DNA of 34,042 nt from positions 17,956 through 51,997 of the forward strand of contig PKYA01000067.1 in the NCBI GenBank assembly GCA_003133545.1, written 5' to 3'. This DNA is from Acidimicrobiaceae bacterium. GTDB taxonomy: Bacteria; Actinomycetota; Acidimicrobiia; Acidimicrobiales; RAAP-2. The position numbers and the translations under genes were made by a program. This document shows, one piece after another, positions 1 to 7,375 of the stretch; within the stretch, counting starts at the first letter, position 1, and each line of letters starts with the position of its first letter. The notes below the pieces were generated by a model that was given only the letters and a program-made list of their open reading frames with translations, did no database searches and was not told the DNA's origin.

Positions 1-204
1 AGGGCCGTGGCGGTCTACGAGCTCAACACCGGCCAGATGTTCGACGACGTGCGGCTGGCCGTGCTCGGGACTTGCCCTGTGCACTTCATCGGCCGGCTGC
101 GCATGGACCACTCCGGGTTCGGCATGTCGTTCGACCTCGACGTGGAGATACTCTCGGGTCGCCTGCGCGCCCTGCTCGACGACGTACGAAGGGAGACCGC
201 ATGA
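1..204 (+). CDS. 2-oxoacid:ferredoxin oxidoreductase alpha subunit, C-terminal end (partial)
   Basis: The reading frame is open from the window edge to the TGA at 202-204. It encodes the last ~67 residues of a longer protein. The stretch YELNTGQMFDDVRLAV matches the closing domain of 2-oxoacid:acceptor oxidoreductase alpha subunits (KorA/VorB-like), where a P/Y-E-L/M-N-x-G-Q segment lies near the end. This subunit pairs with the TPP-binding beta subunit to oxidise a 2-oxoacid to acyl-CoA with ferredoxin. The stop overlaps the ATG of the next gene (ATGA at 201-204), so the two are translationally coupled, as is usual for KorAB. The substrate (pyruvate, 2-oxoglutarate or branched 2-oxoacid) cannot be told from this fragment. 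Confidence 0.8.
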   Translation, partial: RAVAVYELNTGQMFDDVRLAVLGTCPVHFIGRLRMDHSGFGMSFDLDVEILSGRLRALLDDVRRETA

Positions 205-1013
205 GGTCGTTGCCGATCCTCCTGACCGATCAGTCGCCGACGGTCCCCGCCCATGTCGTGGACGACTTCACACCGCCACTCATCCTGCCCGGGGAGCATC
301 ACCTGTGTCCGGGCTGCGGCGAGCCGGCGGCGATGCGCTCCGCGGTGGAGATGATCGACGAGCTCGGACTGACGCGCCGCGCCATCGCGGTGTTCGGCAT
401 CGGCTGCTACACCGAGTTCTCGGGCGGTCTCGACGTCGAGGTGCTCCAGGCGCTCCACGGCCGGGCGCCGTCGCTCGCCACCGGCGTGAAGCGGGCCAAG
501 CCGGAGTCCATCGTCTTCACGGTCCAAGGCGACGGCGACATGGTGAACGAGGGTCTCCAAGAGGTGATCCACTCCGCCGCCCGGGGCGAGAACATCACCT
601 GCGTGCTGCTCAACAACGGGGTCTTCGGCGAGACGGGCGGGCATATGACCGCCACGACGGTGCTCGGGCAGCGCACGAAGAACACGCTCGAGGGCCGTGA
701 CGCCGCCCGGCACGGCTACCCGATCCTGATCTCGGACATCTTGTCGCGCCTGGAGGGCAGCGCCTACGTGGCGCGGGGCGCGACCAACTCGGCAGGGAAC
801 GTGTCGCGGACCCGGCGCATGCTGAAGAGGGCGTTCGAGGTGCAGGACGCGCGCCTCGGATTCAGTTTCGTCGAGATCCTGACCATGTGCCCGACCGGAT
901 GGTTCATCGAGACGGCCGAGGCGCCGGACTATCTGACGGACAACCTGGCCGCGGTCCATTCCCTCGGGGTGCTCAAGGACGTGACGACCGCGGCGACGGA
1001 AAGCGCGATCTGA
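201..1013 (+). CDS. 2-oxoacid:ferredoxin oxidoreductase beta subunit (TPP-binding)
   Basis: This 270-residue protein is close to the usual KorB/PorB length. CPGCGEP at residues 36-42 is the CPGCG signature of beta subunits. GDGD at 110-113 followed by NN at 138-139 is the thiamine diphosphate/Mg site. It would catalyse decarboxylation and acyl transfer to CoA, passing electrons to ferredoxin, together with the alpha subunit encoded just upstream with a 4-base overlap. No gamma or delta subunit and no ferredoxin gene lies in the window, which suits the two-subunit actinobacterial type. The start is the ATG at 201. Longer upstream extensions of the frame overlap the alpha subunit gene and were not used. 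The adjoining acyl-CoA ligase suggests service in a degradation pathway rather than central metabolism, but that is inference. Confidence 0.9.
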   Translation: MRSLPILLTDQSPTVPAHVVDDFTPPLILPGEHHLCPGCGEPAAMRSAVEMIDELGLTRRAIAVFGIGCYTEFSGGLDVEVLQALHGRAPSLATGVKRAKPESIVFTVQGDGDMVNEGLQEVIHSAARGENITCVLLNNGVFGETGGHMTATTVLGQRTKNTLEGRDAARHGYPILISDILSRLEGSAYVARGATNSAGNVSRTRRMLKRAFEVQDARLGFSFVEILTMCPTGWFIETAEAPDYLTDNLAAVHSLGVLKDVTTAATESAI

Positions 1014-2498
1014 TTGGCTGAGATCTCCTACGGCCGCCGGCTCTCCCAGATGGCAGCCGAGCGGCCCGAGGCCATCGCGTTCACCTTCGTTTCCCAGGCC
1101 GGCGAGGAGCACGACGTCAGTTGGCGCACCCTCGACGAGGCCTCGAACCGGGTGGCCCGCCTCCTCGGCGACCACGGTGTGGACGCGGGAGCCACGGTCG
1201 TGACGGCGATGCCCAACTCGGTCCCCCACGTGGTGGCCATGTACGGGGCGTGGAAGGCGGGCGCCTGCGTGCTGCCGTTGCGGTGGGACCTACCCGAGTG
1301 GGAGCGCCAGCGCGTGCTCGACGTGGCGCAACCGCGGCTCGTCATCGGGGATTGGGAGGCGGTGATAGGCGCCCCGGTGTTGCCCAGCGCCGCCCTCGCG
1401 GCGGCGGGTTACCCCTCGAGACCCGTCCCCGACATCGTGCCCATGCCGGCCAAGGCCATCGCCACCTCGGGCTCGACCGGGACTCCGAAGATCATCGTGC
1501 TGCGCGGGCCCGGCGCCGCCGAGCCCGGGGCTGGTCAAGGGCACGCCGGCGAGTTCCTCGGCCACCACGACGGGCAGGTACAGCTGGTGCCCGCTCCGCT
1601 TTACCACGCCAACGGCTTCTACATCTTGCAGTTCGGCCTGTTCGGCGCGCAGCGCATCATCTTGATGGAGCGCTTCGTTGCAGAGCTCGCCGTCGATCTC
1701 ATCGAGCGCCACCGCGTGAACACGTTCGCCGGCGTGACGATCATGCTGCAGCGCATGGCGCGGGTGCCGGGCATAGAGGGGCGCGACCTGTCATCGCTCG
1801 AGTCGGTGCTCCACGGTGGGGCGCCGCTGCCCGAATGGGTGGCCCGCCAGTGGATCGACCTGGTCGGGCCGGCGCACTTCTTCGTCTCCTACGGCTCCTC
1901 GGAGAACGCCGGGATCGCCCTGGCGAACGGGGTGGAGTGGCTGGAGCACCCCGGGACGGTGGGCAAGCCGTTCAACACGGTGGCGCGCGTCCTCGACGAC
2001 TCCGGTGCCGACCTGGCGGCGGGCGAGGTGGGGGAGATCTTCCTGCGTTGGAGCGGGCAGACCGACTCGAGCTTCGAGTACTCGGGCGCCATCGCAGCCC
2101 GGCGGACGGCCGACGGCTTCTCGAGCCTCGGCGACCTGGGCTGGCTGGACCAGGACGGCTACCTGTTCCTCGCCGACCGCCGCACCGACATGATCATCTC
2201 GGGTGGGGCCAACGTGTACCCGGCCGAGGTCGAGGCCGCGCTCTCCGAGCACCCCGACGTGGTCGATGCCGCCGTGGTCGGCCTGCCCGACCCCGAGTGG
2301 GGCAGCCGGGTGCACGCCATCGTCCAACTGCGCTCCGAGGGGCACGCCGGCGCCCTCCCGACGGCGGAGGATCTCCGTCGGCACTGCCGGGAGCGCCTGG
2401 CCGCCTACAAGGTGCCCAAGACGGTCGAATTCACCGCCGCGCTGCCGCGCAGCGCGGCGGGAAAGCTCCGGCGGTCGGCCCTCGGGGCCACCGGGTGA
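1014..2498 (+). CDS. AMP-dependent acyl-CoA synthetase/ligase
   Basis: This 494-residue member of the ANL adenylate-forming superfamily activates a carboxylic acid through acyl-AMP and then forms the CoA thioester. Seen in the sequence: P-loop TSGSTGTPK at residues 151-159, SYGSSE at 292-297 (A5-like motif), GDLGW at 373-377, the hinge region DRRTDMIISGG near 388-398, and the catalytic Lys484 in RSAAGKLRR. The TTG start directly abuts the TGA of the beta-subunit gene. The alternative ATG at 1050 would cut into the conserved N-terminal helix (ERPEAIAFTF). The residues after the P-loop (GPGAAEPGAGQGHAG) look loosely conserved. The acid is unknown. The operon position with the ferredoxin oxidoreductase suggests catabolic acyl activation. 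Confidence 0.9.
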   Translation: MAEISYGRRLSQMAAERPEAIAFTFVSQAGEEHDVSWRTLDEASNRVARLLGDHGVDAGATVVTAMPNSVPHVVAMYGAWKAGACVLPLRWDLPEWERQRVLDVAQPRLVIGDWEAVIGAPVLPSAALAAAGYPSRPVPDIVPMPAKAIATSGSTGTPKIIVLRGPGAAEPGAGQGHAGEFLGHHDGQVQLVPAPLYHANGFYILQFGLFGAQRIILMERFVAELAVDLIERHRVNTFAGVTIMLQRMARVPGIEGRDLSSLESVLHGGAPLPEWVARQWIDLVGPAHFFVSYGSSENAGIALANGVEWLEHPGTVGKPFNTVARVLDDSGADLAAGEVGEIFLRWSGQTDSSFEYSGAIAARRTADGFSSLGDLGWLDQDGYLFLADRRTDMIISGGANVYPAEVEAALSEHPDVVDAAVVGLPDPEWGSRVHAIVQLRSEGHAGALPTAEDLRRHCRERLAAYKVPKTVEFTAALPRSAAGKLRRSALGATG

Positions 2499-2535
2499 CG
2501 AGGCGGCCCTTCCCGGGCGGCGGTCTCGTGCACGT

Positions 2536-3801
2536 GTGAGAGCTGCGGCGGCGGTGCCGCTCGGATTCGGTCTGCTCATGAGCGCCGTGAGCGGAGGTTG
2601 GGGACCGGCTGCCGCAATGGCGACTGTTGCCTCGAGGACGACAGTCGCTCTGAACTGGGTGAGTGAGCCGGTCGGCCAGATTGCGGACGCGCGGGGCTCG
2701 TCTCTTGACGCGATTTCGTGCGCCACTGCGACGGACTGCTATGCGGTCGGTAGCTCGTACGACGGTGCATTGGCTCTCGGCGGAACGAATGGTTCCGATC
2801 CGCAACAGCATCCCCTTATTGCTCATTACAACGGAGCAGTGTGGCGATTTGTTGCCGCACCGAAGCTCTCCGGCGCTCTCAGCGGTATTGACTGCGTCTC
2901 GGAGGAGAGATGCGTTGCGGTCGGTGGACAGCCTCACGGTGTCGAAGGGTCGTCCACGCTCATTGAGCAATTCAATGGCACTTCCTGGTCCGTTGTAGCG
3001 AGTCCCAATCAAATACCTCCCGCCAGCACTGCACTCAACACATCTACGGGGGATTTGATCACGTCGAACTGGTTGAGCGCAGTTTCCTGTGCGAACGCCT
3101 CGAACTGTCTCGCTGTCGGCGGAACGTCGTCGCTCCCCACGAACGAACGCCAAGCGCAGGACTTTCCTCTCTCGGAGACGTATGAAGGCTCGGAGTGGCA
3201 GGTTGCTCCCGTGTCGAATTCTTGGAGCGGATCTTTGACGAGCGATTCTTGTGTCGACAGCTCGTGCTTCTCGGTAGGCCTGGTTGAGGGAATCCCACTT
3301 CCGCCGCAGAAGGCCAGTGGCCAGTTCACTGGTCTCTACGTCCCGCACTCTTGGCGCAGACTCGACGCTCCGGAGGCCTCGGGCACCGGTGTAGCTGGAG
3401 TTGCGTGCCTTTCCATCAGAGAATGTTTTGGTGTGGGCGGTGACCAGGAGAATCAACCGTATGCGGCCGTGCTCAGTCGTGAGAGCTGGCGAACGGTGCC
3501 CGTGACGCCCACTACGGCGAACGCAAGCTTGTGGGGATTGGCGTGTCTGCACTCTAGGTGTGTCGCCGTGGGCAGCGCAGGCTTCCATATTTCCTCGTCG
3601 AGTCCTCGGAGCCGTGCCCTCGTGGTGACATTGGACGCACGCCGAGGAGCCGCTCAGATCGTTACCCTGCACAATGCGAGGAACGACATATTGTTGTCGG
3701 TCGCCTGCCCCTCGCCCAAGCGCTGCTTTGCCGTTGGATATTCGCAAAAGGTGGCACCTTTTGGCGCGGCGCGATTACTGGTGGTGTCCGGTTCTCCCTG
3801 A
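2536..3801 (+). CDS. Secreted seven-repeat protein, probable disulfide-stapled beta-propeller (paralogue 1)
   Basis: This protein has 421 residues if begun at the GTG at 2536; an ATG at 2578 is an alternative. The first ~35 residues are a basic/hydrophobic stretch rich in Ala, consistent with export. Seven copies follow of a motif of the form (S/D/A)-C-x(4-5)-C-x-(A/S/G)-V-G, with Cys pairs at 62/68, 120/126, 185/191, 239/244, 291/297, 337/342 and 391/397. They alternate with W-x(4)-(A/S)-P-like strands such as WSVVASP. Seven equal repeats suggest a seven-bladed beta-propeller with one disulfide per blade. No catalytic motif is recognised and I assign no function. The gene is AT-richer than its neighbours and is followed by a close paralogue, which suggests separate ancestry from the flanking catabolic genes. 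Confidence 0.8.
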   Translation: MRAAAAVPLGFGLLMSAVSGGWGPAAAMATVASRTTVALNWVSEPVGQIADARGSSLDAISCATATDCYAVGSSYDGALALGGTNGSDPQQHPLIAHYNGAVWRFVAAPKLSGALSGIDCVSEERCVAVGGQPHGVEGSSTLIEQFNGTSWSVVASPNQIPPASTALNTSTGDLITSNWLSAVSCANASNCLAVGGTSSLPTNERQAQDFPLSETYEGSEWQVAPVSNSWSGSLTSDSCVDSSCFSVGLVEGIPLPPQKASGQFTGLYVPHSWRRLDAPEASGTGVAGVACLSIRECFGVGGDQENQPYAAVLSRESWRTVPVTPTTANASLWGLACLHSRCVAVGSAGFHISSSSPRSRALVVTLDARRGAAQIVTLHNARNDILLSVACPSPKRCFAVGYSQKVAPFGAARLLVVSGSP

Positions 3802-3920
3802 AGTGAGCAACGTCACCCTCAGCCTCGCCTTTGCCCGGGTCATGTCGAGCCCCCGATCTGCTTCGGTACCATACAGGTGGCATCAGGCGGTGTCTGTCGA
3901 CAGGCTCGAGGGAGTGGACG

Positions 3921-5183
3921 ATGAGTCCAAGATCCATTGTCCACGCAGTCTTTGTCGCCGGTCTGCTCATCTCCATCGGCGGAGGCGCGAACGGCGTTGT
4001 ACTGCGTAGTCCTGCGTCGCACATTTTTGCGGGTGCAGCAGAAACGAGCACGACCTCGGCGGCGCTGACATCTTGGCGGATCACGCCGACGCCAAGGGTG
4101 GGGGGTGGGAGGGATGCCGAGCTGCTGTCTGTGTCGTGCGTTTCTTTTCGTGATTGCAACGCGGTGGGATACTCCTTCACTGGTGCCGGATTTTCGACAC
4201 CGCCAGACATTCAGGCGGTGCTGGGCGATGTTCCGCTGATCGAGCACTTCAATGGAAGACAGTGGACGATCTCTTCTTCTCCACGCCTCACGGCAGTCCT
4301 CAACAGTGTCTCGTGCGTGTCCGCGACGTTCTGTATTGCCGTCGGTGGCTCCATCGTGAACAACCATGAGGCGGGTTCGACCTTGGTGGAGCAATTCGAT
4401 GGCGAGCGCTGGCGTGTCGTTGCCAGCCCAAATCTCGATCAATCGGCATTTCAGGGAACTGAGGCCAGCGCCGCTCCCCCCACGACGGCTCAGCCAATGT
4501 TGGTGACGTCGTCCTGCACTTCGGTCAGCAACTGTTTTGCGGTTGGCTACGACGAGGAGGAATCCCCGCTCAGCGAGGCCACTGTCGCGGTCCCTCTCTC
4601 GATTCGCTATGGGTCGGGTCAGTGGAGCTTTTCGCCCATTCTGGGGGATTCGGCCGAGTTCTCGAATCTTTCATGCGATCAGACGATCTGTGTGGCCATC
4701 GGATTGCAAGGACAGTTTCCCCGAACCATTCCAATCGCTGCGCTATTCACCCAGGGGATCTGGTCAGCAGTAGGGGCACCCGCCGACCCTGATGTTCGCG
4801 GGCTTTCGTGCCAAGGCGCATCGTGTGCCGCCTTCGGGAACGATCTCAATATTTTCACATTCGCCCACGGAAGTTGGTCGCCGACTGCCGTCCCGAACGC
4901 CAACGCCGCTCGGGAAATGCTCGAGGGCATTGACTGCATGCCGCACGCGTGTGTTCTCGTGGGTACGCGCGCGAAGGGACGTTCGCCCTATGCGACATTT
5001 ATCGAAAGGGTCGGGAGCCGTGCCTCCGTACTGACCAGTCCCGATGTCCCTCGGTATTGGAATGGTCTCTTTAGCGTCGCTTGTCCTAGCTCGAGCGAGT
5101 GCGTGGCCGTCGGCTATGCACAGGTTCCGGCCGGTGGCGGGAGCGGACAGGTACGCACCCTCGCCCTCGCCGCAGGGGGATGA
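3921..5183 (+). CDS. Secreted seven-repeat protein, probable disulfide-stapled beta-propeller (paralogue 2)
   Basis: This 420-residue protein starts at the ATG at 3921, with GGAGTGG a few bases upstream. The frame is open further upstream but has no ribosome-binding site there. Residues 5-26 form a signal-peptide-like hydrophobic segment. As in the preceding gene there are seven C-x(4-5)-C-x-x-(V/I/F)-G units, with Cys pairs at 73/79, 132/138, 199/205, 252/257, 297/302, 339/344 and 388/394. Tryptophan-centred strands such as WRVVASP lie between them. The long insertion between units 2 and 3 is shared with paralogue 1 (GSTLVEQF here, SSTLIEQF there), so the two arose by whole-gene duplication. 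The likely location is extracellular or cell surface. Function is unknown: ligand binding is possible and an enzymatic role is unsupported. Confidence 0.8.
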   Translation: MSPRSIVHAVFVAGLLISIGGGANGVVLRSPASHIFAGAAETSTTSAALTSWRITPTPRVGGGRDAELLSVSCVSFRDCNAVGYSFTGAGFSTPPDIQAVLGDVPLIEHFNGRQWTISSSPRLTAVLNSVSCVSATFCIAVGGSIVNNHEAGSTLVEQFDGERWRVVASPNLDQSAFQGTEASAAPPTTAQPMLVTSSCTSVSNCFAVGYDEEESPLSEATVAVPLSIRYGSGQWSFSPILGDSAEFSNLSCDQTICVAIGLQGQFPRTIPIAALFTQGIWSAVGAPADPDVRGLSCQGASCAAFGNDLNIFTFAHGSWSPTAVPNANAAREMLEGIDCMPHACVLVGTRAKGRSPYATFIERVGSRASVLTSPDVPRYWNGLFSVACPSSSECVAVGYAQVPAGGGSGQVRTLALAAGG

Positions 5184-5332
5184 AGAAACAGGTGGCAACG
5201 GCCGGCGTGCGCTGGCGGCCAAGGCTGGACCAGCGCGCTTGACGCCCCACGGCCGCGCTGGCATTATTCTTGACAATTATTGAACTCTTACCGCATCCGG
5301 CCACGAGCCGTGGCGCCGCGAAGGTGGGTTGC
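5184..5332 (+). other. Intergenic gap with AT-rich element before the M24 pair
   Basis: This short non-coding gap holds an AT-rich patch at about 5262-5290 with a perfect TTGACA hexamer at 5270-5275. It also has two imperfect direct copies, ATTATTCTTGA (5263-5273) and ATTATTGAACT (5276-5286). No good -10 hexamer lies 16-18 bases downstream of TTGACA, so it may be a regulator site rather than a core promoter. An AAGGTGGG ribosome-binding site (5321-5328) serves the next gene. Confidence 0.3.
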
Positions 5333-6220
5333 ATGGGGCATCTGGAGCGACTGCAGGAGGGCATGGTGCGCGGCGGGTTCGACGCGCTGTTGCTCGGCGG
5401 GGAAGCGGCTGGCCAGTTCGCCGCCGGTCACTTCCGGATCGGGGTCCACATGCCGGGATGGCCGATCCCGGTCACCTTCGTACCGTCCTCGGGAGTGCCG
5501 CACATCGTGACGGCCGACCCCGACGGTGCGGTGAATCTGCCGGCCGACCATGTGCACGGGATGATGTGGAATCCCGAGACGCTGGTCACCGAGCTGCGGA
5601 GTTGGGTGCAGGGCGCCACGGGGCTTCGTGTCGGCACCGACGCCCTCTCTCCCGGCGGCCGGGCCTTGATAGAGGCGGCCCTGCCCGGCAGCACCATCGT
5701 CGATGCGACGCGGCTCTTGGCCGAGGTGATGCTCACCAAGTCGCCCGAGGAGATCGAGGCGCTCGGCCAGCTCTGTGCTTTCGTCACCGCGGCCGCCGAG
5801 GAAGGCCTGCGCGGGGGCAGGCCTGCGCTGTTGCGCGCGTTGCACGGCGCCTTCGTGGTCTCCTTCCCCCAGGTGTCCGCGCGCCACGTCACCGTGGCCG
5901 TGCGGCGCGGCGGGCTGATCGGTGAGGCCCGGCTGGGGCCGGGCGACGCCAACCGGGGCGAGCGCGCTCTCGAATGCCTGCGCGCCGGATCGACCGCGGC
6001 GGAGGTGGCCGCGGCGCTGCCTCCCGGAGTGGAGGTCGTGGGTATCGGTTGGGGCTACGAGGCGCCGTTGCTGCGCGACGGCTGGGCCACTCCCGAAGAT
6101 CTCGTATTGCAGCCCGGCGCCGTGCTGGCCGTGCGCTGGGACCGCTGTGGCGTCACCGTGGGCCTCGAGGCCGACGGTCCGCGCCTCCTTTCACTCTCCC
6201 CGAAAGAGGTCGCACGTTGA
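5333..6220 (+). CDS. M24 (creatinase/Xaa-Pro peptidase) fold protein lacking metal ligands
   Basis: This 295-residue protein starts at an ATG preceded by AAGGTGGG. The N-terminal ~150 residues resemble a creatinase N-domain (FDALLLGGEAAGQFAAGHFR; later EVMLTKSPEEIEAL, the typical joint to the M24 domain). The C-terminal part is short and degenerate. The segment carrying the two Asp ligands is missing, the usual HGxG is replaced by IGWGYE, and the usual (I/T)EP Glu by LAVRW. It is therefore probably a catalytically dead pseudo-peptidase, perhaps a structural partner of the intact M24 protein encoded directly downstream with overlapping stop and start (TTGA at 6217-6220). M24 enzymes often dimerise, so a heterodimer is a reasonable inference. 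Confidence 0.75.
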   Translation: MGHLERLQEGMVRGGFDALLLGGEAAGQFAAGHFRIGVHMPGWPIPVTFVPSSGVPHIVTADPDGAVNLPADHVHGMMWNPETLVTELRSWVQGATGLRVGTDALSPGGRALIEAALPGSTIVDATRLLAEVMLTKSPEEIEALGQLCAFVTAAAEEGLRGGRPALLRALHGAFVVSFPQVSARHVTVAVRRGGLIGEARLGPGDANRGERALECLRAGSTAAEVAAALPPGVEVVGIGWGYEAPLLRDGWATPEDLVLQPGAVLAVRWDRCGVTVGLEADGPRLLSLSPKEVAR

Positions 6221-7350
6221 TAGAGCTCGACGCACCCGAGCTGCTCGCCCCGCGCCTCAGTCGCGTGACCCGGGCCGCCGAGATGCTGGGCGTCGACGGG
6301 TGGCTGCTCACGACCTCCCAGGCTGTCCGCACGGTGACCGGAGCGTGGTCCGATGACGTGGACCTGTTCGGCGAGTGGTCCTCTCCGGTGGTCGCCGTCG
6401 GCGCGACGGTCCTCAGCCCGGGCCGCCCGCCCAGCGATGCCCGGCTCATCGACGATGTCATCGACCTGCTGCCCCTCCGGGGCACCATCGCGATCGACCG
6501 CCTGGGCCCCTTGGCGCTGGAGCGACTGGCCGAGCTGCGCCCGGAGCTGACCGTGCAGGACGCCGCCATGCTGCTCGGCGCGGCCAAGGTCCCGCGTGAA
6601 CAGGTCGAGATCGACGTCCTCGTCGAAGCGCACCGGCGGACCGAAGCCGTGCTGGGCTCCATGGTGGACCTGGTGCGACCGGGTGTGTCCGAGCGCGACC
6701 TGACGTCCGAGTTCACGGTGCGCGCCGCGGAGAGCGGGCTCGATCGCATGCACCTCGACACGGTCTTCAGCGTGCTCCCGAAGGAGCACAGCCAAGCGGC
6801 ATCATGGGTACGCGGTTCGTGGGAGGGGCGGTCCCCCTACCGGGAGCTGACGACGGACCGCGTGCTCGCCGAGGGCGACCATGTGGCCTTCGACGCCGGC
6901 GTCGGCTACCGGGGGTACACAGCCGACGTGGGGTGGACACTGCTGGCCAGCGCCAAGGGTCCGAGTCCGGCCCAGGTCGCCCTGGCGACCCGCTGGGACG
7001 AAGTGGCCCGGCGCGTCATCGACGCCGCCAGGCCCGGGGTGAGCGCGTCGGCACTGCGCGCCGCTGCTCTGAAGGGTTGGGATCCGGCGCTGCCCCCGCC
7101 CTGGCCCTACCCGCTCTATGTGGCCCACGGGGTCGGCACCGAGCTAGCCGAGCCGCCTTTCGCGGGTGCCGACTTCGCACCCGAAGCCGAGGCCGCCATG
7201 GTGCTCACGGAAGGGAACGTGCTGATGATTGAGCCGTACATCTGGGAGGAGGGCGTCGGTGGGTACAGGGCCGAGTACTGCATCGCCGTCGGCGCGGACG
7301 GCACCGACATCGTGAGCTCGCTGCCTTACGGCCGCTGGCCGGGCAGCTGA
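6217..7350 (+). CDS. M24 family metallohydrolase (Xaa-Pro aminopeptidase/creatinase-like)
   Basis: This 377-residue protein starts at a TTG that overlaps the stop of the preceding gene, with GAAAGAGG just upstream. A creatinase-type N-domain (about 1-125) is followed by a pita-bread M24 domain in which all five dinuclear metal ligands can be placed: Asp226 and Asp237 (FDAG...TADVGWT), His304 (HGVGTE), Glu339 (MIEPY) and Glu353 (YRAEY). It should hydrolyse a C-N bond in a small substrate: dipeptides with Pro, creatine-like amidines, or another amide. Given the catabolic neighbours, a non-peptide amide is possible. The coupled upstream paralogue without ligands makes a two-subunit enzyme plausible. 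Confidence 0.85.
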   Translation: MIELDAPELLAPRLSRVTRAAEMLGVDGWLLTTSQAVRTVTGAWSDDVDLFGEWSSPVVAVGATVLSPGRPPSDARLIDDVIDLLPLRGTIAIDRLGPLALERLAELRPELTVQDAAMLLGAAKVPREQVEIDVLVEAHRRTEAVLGSMVDLVRPGVSERDLTSEFTVRAAESGLDRMHLDTVFSVLPKEHSQAASWVRGSWEGRSPYRELTTDRVLAEGDHVAFDAGVGYRGYTADVGWTLLASAKGPSPAQVALATRWDEVARRVIDAARPGVSASALRAAALKGWDPALPPPWPYPLYVAHGVGTELAEPPFAGADFAPEAEAAMVLTEGNVLMIEPYIWEEGVGGYRAEYCIAVGADGTDIVSSLPYGRWPGS

Positions 7351-7375
7351 GCGGCCGGGACCAGGAAGAGGGCGA

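Noticed and set aside
2203-2535. N-terminal extension of the first seven-repeat protein frame into the ligase gene
   Set aside because: The extension is Arg/Pro/Ser-rich shadow sequence over the conserved ligase C-terminus. The signal-peptide-like start at 2536 fits better.
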